A stretch of 9,890 bases of DNA from Prolixibacteraceae bacterium (GTDB lineage: Bacteria > Bacteroidota > Bacteroidia > Bacteroidales > Prolixibacteraceae): the NCBI GenBank assembly GCA_027858145.1, contig JAQIDF010000399.1:1-9890 (forward strand). Direction: 5' to 3'. The notes under the pieces were generated by a model that saw nothing but the letters and a program-made list of their open reading frames with translations, had not been told where the DNA came from and did not search any database. This document shows, in pieces, positions 1 through 6,718 of this stretch. How positions within the stretch are numbered: position 1 is the first letter of the stretch; each line of letters starts with the position of its first letter. The translations under genes and the position numbers were made by a program.

Positions 1-14
1 GGATAATGTGTTAT

Positions 15-449
15 TTATATTCGGTCCATGTACCAGTTTAATGTTTTTTCCAGTTTCCTGTATTCCATTAAATCCGATATGATTTTTTTTAATCTCATGA
101 AAGCCGTTTCGCTTTTTACCACATAATCGACTGCTTTATGGTGTAAACAATTTACAGCAACCTCAATTTTATCCTGGCACGAGAGCATAATTACCGGAGT
201 GTCAGGGTTAATTGCCAGTATTTTATCCAGAACATCAATACCGTTCATGGCACTTTTATCTATTCCATCGAGATAATAATCTAAAATGATGATATCGGGA
301 TTGTGCGATAGGTTTGCCAAACAATGTTCGCCTGTTGCGTAAGTTTCGATATCGAAATCGGCATGTTCAAGAAATTCAATTTCAAGCAATTTCAGGAACA
401 TAGTATCATCATCTACCAGAAAGAGTTTTATTTTATTCTCGTTTTTCAT
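15..449 (-). CDS. Single-domain response regulator (CheY-like receiver)
   Basis: This 144-residue protein is one receiver domain with no output domain. It shows the acidic cluster Asp13-Asp15, the phospho-acceptor Asp57 at the end of strand 3 (IIILDYYLDG), the switch Ser90 (VIMLSCQD) and the conserved Lys112 (VVKSE). The loop after Asp57 is a few residues longer than in CheY (DGIDKSAMNGIDVL). The C-terminal 20 residues are a charged helix. Its ATG lies inside the last codons of the upstream hybrid kinase (17-bp overlap), which suggests translational coupling and makes it the likely final phosphate acceptor from the kinase's HPt domain. With no DNA-binding or enzymatic domain it must act through protein contact or as a phosphate sink. 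The stop codon is visible, so the gene is complete. Family assignment is firm; the partner is inferred from gene order. Confidence 0.93.
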   Translation of the reverse strand: MKNENKIKLFLVDDDTMFLKLLEIEFLEHADFDIETYATGEHCLANLSHNPDIIILDYYLDGIDKSAMNGIDVLDKILAINPDTPVIMLSCQDKIEVAVNCLHHKAVDYVVKSETAFMRLKKIISDLMEYRKLEKTLNWYMDRI

Positions 450-2622
450 TTAGTGTATCTTTAATGGAGTTTAATTCTATTTCTAATTCATTACATGCCC
501 GTTTACAAACCGATTCGACCTGAAAAACCAAGTCGGGTATTTCATCAGACTCTAATTGGTTACTTGCAAAATTCTGTATCTGTTTGGCAATATTTTCATA
601 ACCGCCATTGATACCCATAATTGAAAAGGAAGGTATGATTTTGTGCATAGAAGCATACAGTAAGTCCCAATCTTCATTAAGCAGACTCTGTTTCATGGTA
701 CTGATTAAGGGAGGCGTTTGTTCTAAATAAAGTGAAATCATCTGCATCATCAATTCCGGGTTAGATTTTGTGCGACGAATCAAATAATCAAGGTTAATGC
801 ATTTCAATTTTTGAGTTTCACCTTCTTCTCCATGCTTACTACCTGTATCTTTAAACGTTTTTTTAACCAAGCCAACAATTTTATTGTACAATAATCTTTC
901 GTCAACGGGTTTTGCAATATAATCATCCATTCCGGCAGCTTCGCATTTTGCAAGGTCAACGGTAGTTACATCTGCCGTTAAAGCTATAATTGGAACGTTT
1001 AAATTCATTATTGTACGTATGTGCTTCGCAGCCTTAAACCCATTCATTTCAGGCATATGCAAGTCCATCAATATGATATCGTAAGATCTGGTTTTGAGTT
1101 TTTCGACAGCTATTTTCCCGTTTCCGGCAATATCGCAGGCAAAGCCGAAATCTTCCAAAACAGTTTTCATCAACAGCTGATTCAATACAATATCTTCGAC
1201 CACCAATATTTTTAAACTTTTAACGTCAAAATCTATTTCCACGATATCGGTTTCGTATTCAGGCTCGGCGTCTGTTTTTTTGAAATCCAGATTAAAACGA
1301 AATGTTGAGCCTTCGTTAATTTTGCTTTCAACATGAATGGTTCCGCCTTGCGGTTCAACCAATTGTTTCACTATTGCCAGTCCAAGTCCTGTTCCACCAA
1401 ACAACCTCGAGGATCCACTGTAAGCCTGTTGGAAATTTTCAAATATCTTATCGAGTTTGTCTTCAGCAATTCCAATTCCTGTGTCGGAAACCACAAATTC
1501 GATGTTAACTTTTTCATCATCTTCTTCCAACATGTGCACCTTTACTACAATTTCACCCTGAGATGTGAATTTAACTGCATTACTGAGAAGATTAAGAATA
1601 ATCTGGTGTAAGCGCACGGGGTCGCCAACGAGTACTTCCGGAATACCTGAGTCGTACTCTTCAATCAATTTTATATTTTTTTCTTGAATTTTCAGCTCAA
1701 ACAAGTGGTGTATGGACGATATTGAATTCGCCATTTTGAAAGGTATTTGTTCGAAAACCATTTTCCCGGCATCTACCTTGGCCAAATCGAGTATATCGTT
1801 AATGAGAACAATTAATGAATCGCCGCTTAATTTTATGGCATTGAGATATTCCTTTTGTTTTGAAGATAAATCGGTTTTGAGTAATACTTTGGTGAATCCG
1901 ATAATCGCGTTCATCGGTGTACGTATTTCGTGGCTCATGTTTGACAGAAACTGCTGTTTTGCTCTAACGGCATCTTCAGCAATTCTTGTAGCGTGCTCAG
2001 CTTTCGCTTTTGCAGTTTCAGCAATTCTAGTGGCCTGCTCGGCAACTTCTTTTGCCTTGATATTATCTAATTCAATTATTTTTCGTTTGGTAATGTCAGT
2101 CAGGGTCATGAAGCATTGTTTATCATTAAGGCTGATGATACCGTCGATTTTCACATAAACCGGCCCATTATCTTTTGACGCAATGATAACTTCACAAACT
2201 TGTTTCACTTCACTTGTAAAAACATGTTTAAATAATTCATCGAACTTGTAACGGGTACCTTCCGTAATAAATAATCTAAATTTATTGTCAATCAGCACAG
2301 AACGCTCTTGACCAAGAATACGTAAAGCCATATAATTCAATCCGGCAATTTCGCCATTTGCTGTAAGTGTTAAATAGCCTGAAGGGGCATAATCGTAAAG
2401 TTCTATGTATTTTTTTTCTACAATTTCGGCCTCTTCTTTTGCAAGAACGAGTTCTTCGTTTTGCATTTCAAGTTCGATCTGATAGACTTCTAATTCATGA
2501 ATTAACTTTAGCATATCCGATTCAAAAAGTTCTGAATTTGTATTAAGCCTTTTGCCTTTCAACAATTTTTCAGCTTTTTGTCGCAGGTAAGCTGATTCTG
2601 ATTTGTTTTCATTTCGATGCAT
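433..2622 (-). CDS. PAS hybrid sensor histidine kinase with REC and HPt domains
   Basis: This 729-residue protein has no signal peptide or membrane span, so it is probably cytosolic. Domain order: N-terminal coiled coil (about 40-75), PAS (about 75-182, starting YDYAPSGYLTL), helical linker (185-224), HisKA with His231 in NMSHEIRTPMNA, HATPase with the N-box around Asn344-Asn348 (NLLSNAVKFT), G1 around Asp380 (SDTGIGI) and G2 at 409-415 (GGTGLGL), receiver (470-587) with acidic pair Glu476/Asp477, phospho-site Asp520, Thr549 and Lys571, and HPt (about 610-720) with His660 in MHKIIPSF. All key phosphorelay residues are present, so an internal His-Asp-His relay is expected. It overlaps the downstream response regulator, its probable target. 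The start has no clear Shine-Dalgarno site, as is usual in Bacteroidota. It lies 554 bp from the upstream CheB-CheR gene across a repeat block, so it may be transcribed separately; I found no clear promoter of its own. Confidence 0.95.
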   Translation of the reverse strand: MHRNENKSESAYLRQKAEKLLKGKRLNTNSELFESDMLKLIHELEVYQIELEMQNEELVLAKEEAEIVEKKYIELYDYAPSGYLTLTANGEIAGLNYMALRILGQERSVLIDNKFRLFITEGTRYKFDELFKHVFTSEVKQVCEVIIASKDNGPVYVKIDGIISLNDKQCFMTLTDITKRKIIELDNIKAKEVAEQATRIAETAKAKAEHATRIAEDAVRAKQQFLSNMSHEIRTPMNAIIGFTKVLLKTDLSSKQKEYLNAIKLSGDSLIVLINDILDLAKVDAGKMVFEQIPFKMANSISSIHHLFELKIQEKNIKLIEEYDSGIPEVLVGDPVRLHQIILNLLSNAVKFTSQGEIVVKVHMLEEDDEKVNIEFVVSDTGIGIAEDKLDKIFENFQQAYSGSSRLFGGTGLGLAIVKQLVEPQGGTIHVESKINEGSTFRFNLDFKKTDAEPEYETDIVEIDFDVKSLKILVVEDIVLNQLLMKTVLEDFGFACDIAGNGKIAVEKLKTRSYDIILMDLHMPEMNGFKAAKHIRTIMNLNVPIIALTADVTTVDLAKCEAAGMDDYIAKPVDERLLYNKIVGLVKKTFKDTGSKHGEEGETQKLKCINLDYLIRRTKSNPELMMQMISLYLEQTPPLISTMKQSLLNEDWDLLYASMHKIIPSFSIMGINGGYENIAKQIQNFASNQLESDEIPDLVFQVESVCKRACNELEIELNSIKDTLNEKRE
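1975..2043 (-). repeat. Duplicated 14-residue unit in the kinase signal-helix linker
   Basis: Two 27-nt copies, at 1975-2001 and 2017-2043, start 42 nt apart and both encode AE(Q/H)ATRIAE (kinase residues 194-202 and 208-216). They lie in the helix between the PAS domain and HisKA. The period of 14 residues is exactly two heptads, so adding or losing one unit keeps the coiled-coil register. The DNA copies differ at a few positions, so the duplication is not brand new. Confidence 0.8.
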
Positions 2623-2677
2623 ACTCGATATATTATTTTATTCTACCGTGCCGAGTTTTATTTTATTTTCTGTTTAA

Positions 2678-2840
2678 TGTTCAACCCCTATATTTGTGTG
2701 TTTCCTGTTGCTCTTTCCGTGGGCTATGCTTCGGAAAGCTCAGCAAACACCCACGGTTATTGAAATTTAGCCACTTAGTGGCTGCTTCATATTCCATCTT
2801 CGGATTGTACTCACAACTTAGTTCGAATTTCATTTTCTTT
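2678..2840 (-). repeat. Hairpin-rich intergenic repeat, copy A
   Basis: This is the first of three related copies between the CheB-CheR gene and the hybrid kinase. The core at 2698-2794 matches 3033-3129 (copy B) at 94 of 97 positions. It contains nested inverted repeats: an outer CCGTGGG/CCCACGG stem (2717-2723 with 2750-2756) enclosing a GCTT/AAGC stem, then a GCCAC/GTGGC stem with a TTA loop (2770-2782). Similarity to copy B fades after about 2840. Strand is given by the orientation in which the family reads hairpin, AACCGTGGGTG, hairpin. It resembles the abundant REP-like hairpin repeats of Bacteroidota genomes; that link is from memory. Confidence 0.82.
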
Positions 2841-2844
2841 TTTA

Positions 2845-2940
2845 AAGTTCTGAAAGAACTTAATTTGAATAACCGTGGGTGTCAGCCCACGGTAAATGCT
2901 GCAAAAATCCATAAAGCCCTGAAAGGGTTTAATTTCAGTC
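2845..2940 (+). repeat. Hairpin-rich intergenic repeat, inverted copy C
   Basis: This copy has the opposite orientation to copies A and B. It starts with a perfect 7-bp stem AAGTTCT/AGAACTT with a GAA loop (2845-2861), then AATTTGAATAACCGTGGGTG, the counterpart of the reverse complement of copies A and B. A compact hairpin follows at 2872-2893: nine pairs including one T-G, with loop GTCA. A third hairpin, CCCT-GAA-AGGG (2917-2927), closes the unit. The first and last hairpins are followed by the same AATTT, so the unit is internally symmetrical. It lacks the longer nested arm of copies A and B. The structured transcript could terminate transcription or protect the mRNA end. Confidence 0.72.
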
Positions 2941-3010
2941 TTATGGGAAATATTTTTCATCCATTTCAATCTCGTGTTCTTTGAGCAACCTTCATAATAT
3001 ATCTTCAATT

Positions 3011-3166
3011 TGTTCAACCCCTTCGGGGCTGCGTGTTTCCTGTTGTTCTGTCCGTGGGCTATGCTTCGGCAAGCTCAGCAAACACCCACGGTTATTGAAA
3101 TTTAGCCACTTAGTGGCTGCTTCATATTCTGATTGTACCCACAACTTAGTTCAAACTTCATCTTCT
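3011..3166 (-). repeat. Hairpin-rich intergenic repeat, copy B
   Basis: This copy nearly equals copy A over 3033-3129, with three mismatches, and then runs on with weaker similarity to about 3166. Unlike copy A it keeps a terminal hairpin CCCC-TTC-GGGG (3018-3028). The outer CCGTGGG/CCCACGG stem is at 3052-3058 and 3085-3091. In both copies the inner GCTT/AAGC stem is intact and the change lies in its loop (CGGA in A, CGGC in B), which fits selection on structure. It ends about 10 bp from the stop codon of the CheB-CheR gene, so it forms the 3' end of that transcript. Confidence 0.82.
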
Positions 3167-3176
3167 TATTTAACAT

Positions 3177-5771
3177 TTATAATAAATTGTGCTCTTTTAA
3201 TAATTCATTTGCTTTCTCCAACTCCACTTCCATTTTTTTTGCCTTCGTAATTTCGATCAGTGTAATCACCAGTCCGTCTATACGATCGTCAAAAGTGCGA
3301 TAAGGCATTATACGAACAGTAAACCACCTTCCATCGTTTGTAGAAACGGATGTTTCTTTTAAAACTAATTTGTTTAATACCTCATTGGCATGATCGGTCA
3401 TTTCGGGGTAATTCAAATCGGTGACCATGTCGGAAAAAGGCCGCCCGATATCTGTTTGGCGTAACTTGAACAATTTTACGAGCTGTTCGGTATAGCGGCG
3501 AATGTTTAATTTTTTATCGAGAAACAAGGTGGCTATATCGGTGCTGTTCAGCAAATTTTTAATGTCGTTATTGGCTGAAATATAATCAGATATTTTGCTT
3601 TGTTGCTCCGCATTAATGGTTTGCAGCTCTTCATTAAGGCTTTGCAGCTCTTCTTTAGATGTGGTTAACTCTTCATTGGTTGATTGCAGCTCTTCATTAG
3701 CCGATTGCAGTTCTTCGTTGGTCATTTTCAATTCTTCCTGTGTCGTCTGCATCTCTTCCTTGGCACGTTGCAGTTCAAGTTCTAATTCCTGCCTGTCGAG
3801 CATTGAGTTTTGTTCTCCCGGTTTAATTTTTTTGCCGGCTGTTTTGGGCCGCTTTTCTACATCAGAAAATACAACTATTATTAACCCTTTAATTGAATCG
3901 GGTTTTTCAATGCGTTGTAAGGTAACATTCACAACCTGTGATCCCCCATTGATGTCTACAACTATATGATGTAACTTTACAGGTTCATAATTTTGTTTCG
4001 CTTTTCTGATTGATCCGGGCAGTTCATTTCTCAATCCCTCGCGGGCCATGGCATAAATATTCATGTTTGCTTTTCCTGCGGCCGGTTCTAAATATGTGCC
4101 CGTGCGGCCGGTTATGTATAAAATGTCGCCCTCCTGATTGATGAGTACACTGGCAGGTGCAAAGTTTTGCAAAATCAATTGATCGGCCAGGGTTTGAATG
4201 TTTCCGGCAGTATTTGCTGGTTTAATATCCTCCGATGGCTGTATCCTCTTATTAGAAAAAGAACTTGGGAAACTTAAAATATCTTTGCCTGTTGAAATTG
4301 AGGAGCGTTTGTATATTTTTAATTTTGAATCAATAGGAGTAAACTGCATATGCTTAGAGTTTTCATTTTCTGAGCTGCCAAGCATCATTACCCCACCGAC
4401 ATTGAGACTGTAATGAAACAAATTCATTAGTTCTTTCTGCAATTCGGGTTCCATATAAATCAATAAATTCCGACAAGTTAAAATGTCTAATTTTGTGAAA
4501 GGAGGATCTTTAATTACGTTGTGAGGAGCAAACAATATCATTTCGCTAATATTCGTTTTTATTGTATATACATTCCCGTTTTTGGTAAAATACCGGTTTA
4601 TACGTTCGGGCGAAACATCGGCCAATATATTTGAATTAAAAATTCCTTTTCGTGCTATGTCAATTGCATCGACATCGATATCGGTTGCAAATATTTGCAA
4701 TGAAATTTTCTTATCCTTTTCTAATTTTTCGACAGCTTCTTTAAAAACCATAGCTAATGAATAAGCCTCTTCGCCTGTTGAACAACCAACAATCCAAGCC
4801 CTTAACACATAACCGCTGGACATTTCTTTGAACAAACCGGGCAGGATTACATTTTTCATTTTTTCCCATACCAGGGTATCGCGGAAGAAATTAGTTACGC
4901 CAATTAAAAGCTCTTTAAACAAGATGTCTAACTCTTTCGGGTTCTCCTGCAAAAAGCGAACATAGCTGGCAATTTTATCAATTTGGTGAACACTCATACG
5001 CCTTTCTATACGGCGAAACAGCGTGCTTTTTTTATACAACGAAAAATCGTGATCGGTGTGGGACCGTAACAGTATAATGATTTTTTCGATATTGGTTTTG
5101 CTTTTGTTGTCAATTTCGGGTTTCAAAACCATACCGGAGCTATGTTTAAAAAATGCAATTAATTTTGAAAACAGTTCATCGGCAGGGGCTGTAATATCTA
5201 TTATTGTGGCATTAATTGCGCTTTGTGGCATTCCGTCAAACTTCGCTGCTAATGGGTCTTGTACCATCGTAACACCATTTTTTTCTTTGATGGCTCTTAA
5301 ACCTAAACTCCCGTCGGAACCCATACCTGAAAGAATAATACCAACACCGTCCTTTTGTTGGTCTTCGGCTAACGACCGGAAGAAATGATCGATCGGAAGA
5401 CGCAGCCCATTCATCTCAACAGGCTCGAAGAGAAACAGATAGCCTTTTAACAGGGACATGCTTTTATTGGGGGGAATCACATAAACATGGTTAGGCTGAA
5501 CTTTCAACCGATCGCTTGCCTGTATTACTTTCATCTTAGTGGTTCGTTGCAGCAATTCAGGCATTACACCAACATGGTTAGGGGCAAGATGTTGAATTAC
5601 CACGAAAGCCATTCCATTATCTTTTGGTGTATTTTCAAAAAATTGTTCTAATGCTTCAAGCCCCCCCGCTGAAGCACCAATACCAACAACGGGAAATCCC
5701 GGTGAAGGAAGATTTTCATTTTCGACTTGTACTATATCCTTGGTCTTACCTGTTGTAGTTGTTCGTTTCAT
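3177..5771 (-). CDS. CheB-CheR-PAS fusion protein (methylesterase/methyltransferase signalling protein)
   Basis: This 864-residue cytosolic protein begins with a CheB methylesterase domain (about 25-210) whose triad is visible: Ser34 in GASAGG, His61 in QHLAPNH, Asp153 in SGMGSDG. A CheR methyltransferase domain follows (about 225-490), with FRRIERRM at 252-259, the SAM-binding VGCSTGEEAYS (328-338), the acidic ATDID (362-366) and LTCRNLLIYM (431-440). Then come a PAS-like region (about 525-640), a coiled coil (655-725) rich in NEELQS units, and a PAS domain (about 732-845). CheB normally removes and CheR adds methyl groups on receptor glutamates; the substrate here is unknown. It lacks the N-terminal receiver of classical CheB and stops where larger relatives carry a histidine kinase; the separate hybrid kinase downstream may fill that role. 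The start lies 6 bp after the AraC-type gene, so the two are probably cotranscribed. Confidence 0.94.
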   Translation of the reverse strand: MKRTTTTGKTKDIVQVENENLPSPGFPVVGIGASAGGLEALEQFFENTPKDNGMAFVVIQHLAPNHVGVMPELLQRTTKMKVIQASDRLKVQPNHVYVIPPNKSMSLLKGYLFLFEPVEMNGLRLPIDHFFRSLAEDQQKDGVGIILSGMGSDGSLGLRAIKEKNGVTMVQDPLAAKFDGMPQSAINATIIDITAPADELFSKLIAFFKHSSGMVLKPEIDNKSKTNIEKIIILLRSHTDHDFSLYKKSTLFRRIERRMSVHQIDKIASYVRFLQENPKELDILFKELLIGVTNFFRDTLVWEKMKNVILPGLFKEMSSGYVLRAWIVGCSTGEEAYSLAMVFKEAVEKLEKDKKISLQIFATDIDVDAIDIARKGIFNSNILADVSPERINRYFTKNGNVYTIKTNISEMILFAPHNVIKDPPFTKLDILTCRNLLIYMEPELQKELMNLFHYSLNVGGVMMLGSSENENSKHMQFTPIDSKLKIYKRSSISTGKDILSFPSSFSNKRIQPSEDIKPANTAGNIQTLADQLILQNFAPASVLINQEGDILYITGRTGTYLEPAAGKANMNIYAMAREGLRNELPGSIRKAKQNYEPVKLHHIVVDINGGSQVVNVTLQRIEKPDSIKGLIIVVFSDVEKRPKTAGKKIKPGEQNSMLDRQELELELQRAKEEMQTTQEELKMTNEELQSANEELQSTNEELTTSKEELQSLNEELQTINAEQQSKISDYISANNDIKNLLNSTDIATLFLDKKLNIRRYTEQLVKLFKLRQTDIGRPFSDMVTDLNYPEMTDHANEVLNKLVLKETSVSTNDGRWFTVRIMPYRTFDDRIDGLVITLIEITKAKKMEVELEKANELLKEHNLL
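3597..3809 (-). repeat. Coiled-coil coding repeat (EELQ units) in the CheB-CheR-PAS gene
   Basis: This segment encodes residues 655-725, with repeated 7-residue units such as NEELQSA, NEELQST, KEELQSL and NEELQTI. On the plus strand the DNA shows imperfect tandem copies of a roughly 21-nt unit containing AGCTCTTCATT. Such a linker between the PAS modules is typical of CheB-CheR-PAS proteins and probably drives dimerisation or signal transfer. The tandem DNA could gain or lose units by slippage. Confidence 0.85.
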
Positions 5772-5777
5772 ATGCTT

Positions 5778-6344
5778 TTACTTTCCAATATCTTCAATTG
5801 GACTTCTTCTTTTGTCTTTCAGTTGTTTAAAATGCGATGGAGTAAGACCGGTAATCTTTTTAAACTGGTTGGATAAATGTGCCACACTACTATAGTGTAA
5901 TTGATAAGCAATTTCAGACAGGTTTAATTCGCCGTACATAATCAGCTCCTTTACTTTTTCAATTTTATGCGTAATGATGTATTGCTGTATCGTAATACCT
6001 TTCACCTCTGAGAAGATATTAGAGAGATAGGTATAATCCATTTTAAGTTTTTCGCTGATATAATCTGAGTGGTTAATATTGACCATATCGTTGGTATTGT
6101 GCACCAATTCAATGATAGCATTTATAATTCTTTCAATCAGAATTGAACGTTTATCATCCATCAGTTCAAGGCCATAAACGAGCAAGTCATTTTTTAGTTG
6201 GGACAATTGTATTGTTGTAAGATTTTCCATAATCTCAATTTCCCCCAATTCGACGAGAATGAAATGATACTCATGTTTTTTAAGCACTTCTTTCACCACC
6301 AATTTACATCGGTTACTCACCATATATTTGATGTATAATTTCAA
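5778..6344 (-). CDS. AraC-family transcriptional regulator (short form, TTG start)
   Basis: This 188-residue protein has an AraC/XylS-type helix-turn-helix domain in its C-terminal half. Visible features are the first HTH region (DYISEKLKMDYTYLSNIFSE, about 93-112), GITIQQYIITHKIEKVKELI and the second HTH with the family signature (LNLSEIAYQLHYSSVAHLSNQFKKITGLTPSHFKQL, about 136-171, read in overlapping parts). The N-terminal 85 residues are not a sugar-binding cupin; they look like a small mixed alpha/beta domain of unknown ligand. The start is TTG: an AAAGGAG site lies 9 nt upstream, while the first in-frame ATG is seven codons further in. From memory, related Bacteroidota proteins begin with the same MKLYIK segment. 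The gene heads the signalling cluster, 6 bp before the CheB-CheR gene, and may regulate it or the neighbouring glycan genes. Confidence 0.9.
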   Translation of the reverse strand: MKLYIKYMVSNRCKLVVKEVLKKHEYHFILVELGEIEIMENLTTIQLSQLKNDLLVYGLELMDDKRSILIERIINAIIELVHNTNDMVNINHSDYISEKLKMDYTYLSNIFSEVKGITIQQYIITHKIEKVKELIMYGELNLSEIAYQLHYSSVAHLSNQFKKITGLTPSHFKQLKDKRRSPIEDIGK

Positions 6345-6353
6345 GATTATTAG

Positions 6354-6360
6354 CTCCTTT
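6354..6360 (-). promoter_or_regulatory. Strong Shine-Dalgarno site for the AraC-type gene
   Basis: On the minus strand this reads AAAGGAG, ending 9 nt before the TTG codon. It fixes the TTG as the start instead of the internal ATG, which would lie 30 nt away. Such a clear site stands out here, because the other starts in the window have none. Confidence 0.7.
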
Positions 6361-6380
6361 CCTTATGTTAATTTCCTATT

Positions 6381-6388
6381 CAAAGTTA
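6381..6388 (-). promoter_or_regulatory. Possible Bacteroidota -7 promoter element
   Basis: The minus strand reads TAACTTTG, matching the Bacteroidota sigma-ABfr -7 consensus TAnnTTTG. It sits about 20 bp before the ribosome binding site of the AraC-type gene, leaving room for a short leader. I see no good -33 TTTG at the expected distance, so this is a tentative call. Confidence 0.4.
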
Positions 6389-6523
6389 GGCAATATAACA
6401 GATAAATGTCCGGTTTTGGAGCTTTATCTTCAAAATGAATATATAATATTTGACATAATAGAGAATAGATTCAAAAACATGTTGCATAAGTTCGACTAAT
6501 CGTTACATAATTCACACATATTT

Positions 6524-6648
6524 AGTGCTTGCCCGAAAAGCCCAATTTCTGCGTTACGCCCTTTCTGAAAACAGTCATCCCGAGAATCGGGGCTCCTTGA
6601 TTTTCAGAAAGGCCAAGCCTTGAAATTGAACTTTTCGATTCAAGCACT
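6524..6648. repeat. 125-bp inverted-repeat element (MITE-like or long hairpin)
   Basis: Two 48-bp arms, 6524-6571 and 6601-6648, are inverted copies of each other around a 29-bp centre. About 37 of 48 positions pair, allowing two one-base shifts. Perfect blocks are AGTGCTTG at the ends, CGAAAAG, CAATTTC and TTTCTGAAAA. The centre has its own stem CCCGA-GAA-TCGGG (6579-6591). It has no coding capacity. Clean outer ends and the lack of a gene fit a miniature inverted-repeat element moved by a transposase elsewhere, but I see no clear target-site duplication. On either strand it would form a long RNA hairpin, so it may also end transcription from the glycosyltransferase gene. Confidence 0.75.
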
Positions 6649-6718
6649 TGAAAAAAAAGTAGTTTTCTTGCTGACACTATTTAAGCCACAAACCATAACT
6701 TCAAAGCTATTTTATTGT

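Larger units (their letters stand above)
6345..6718. other. 374-bp intergenic region between the regulator and the glycosyltransferase
   Basis: This region has no credible gene. From the AraC side it holds the ribosome binding site, a possible -7 element, an AT-rich stretch of about 130 bp (6390-6523) in which I see nothing specific, the 125-bp inverted-repeat element, and a 70-bp tail after the glycosyltransferase stop. The tail contains eight T residues on the minus strand (6651-6658) but no GC-rich stem before them. The region probably separates two transcription units. Confidence 0.7.

Noticed and set aside
2811..3017. 68-codon minus-strand open frame between the CheB-CheR and kinase genes
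   Set aside because: It is built from repeat copy C and its flanks, its composition is unlike a protein domain, and it has no ribosome binding site.
2678..3166. CRISPR-like array
   Set aside because: There are only three copies, of different length and mixed orientation, with no regular spacers and no cas genes.
2694..3250. Two plus-strand open frames (2694-2984 and 2981-3250) that share a peptide containing GLCFGKLSKHPRLLKFSH
   Set aside because: The shared peptide results from DNA repeat copies A and B. The frames lie over hairpin repeats, the second runs into the CheB-CheR gene, and neither has a start site or family match.
3595..3969. Plus-strand frame rich in Ser and Cys
   Set aside because: It is the antisense shadow of the EELQ coiled-coil repeats; the minus-strand frame encodes a recognisable protein.
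6649..6718. Intrinsic terminator just after the glycosyltransferase stop, based on a T8 run (6651-6658, minus strand)
   Set aside because: No GC-rich stem precedes the T run. The nearby long inverted repeat lies after the T run in the direction of transcription, so the order is wrong for a classical terminator.
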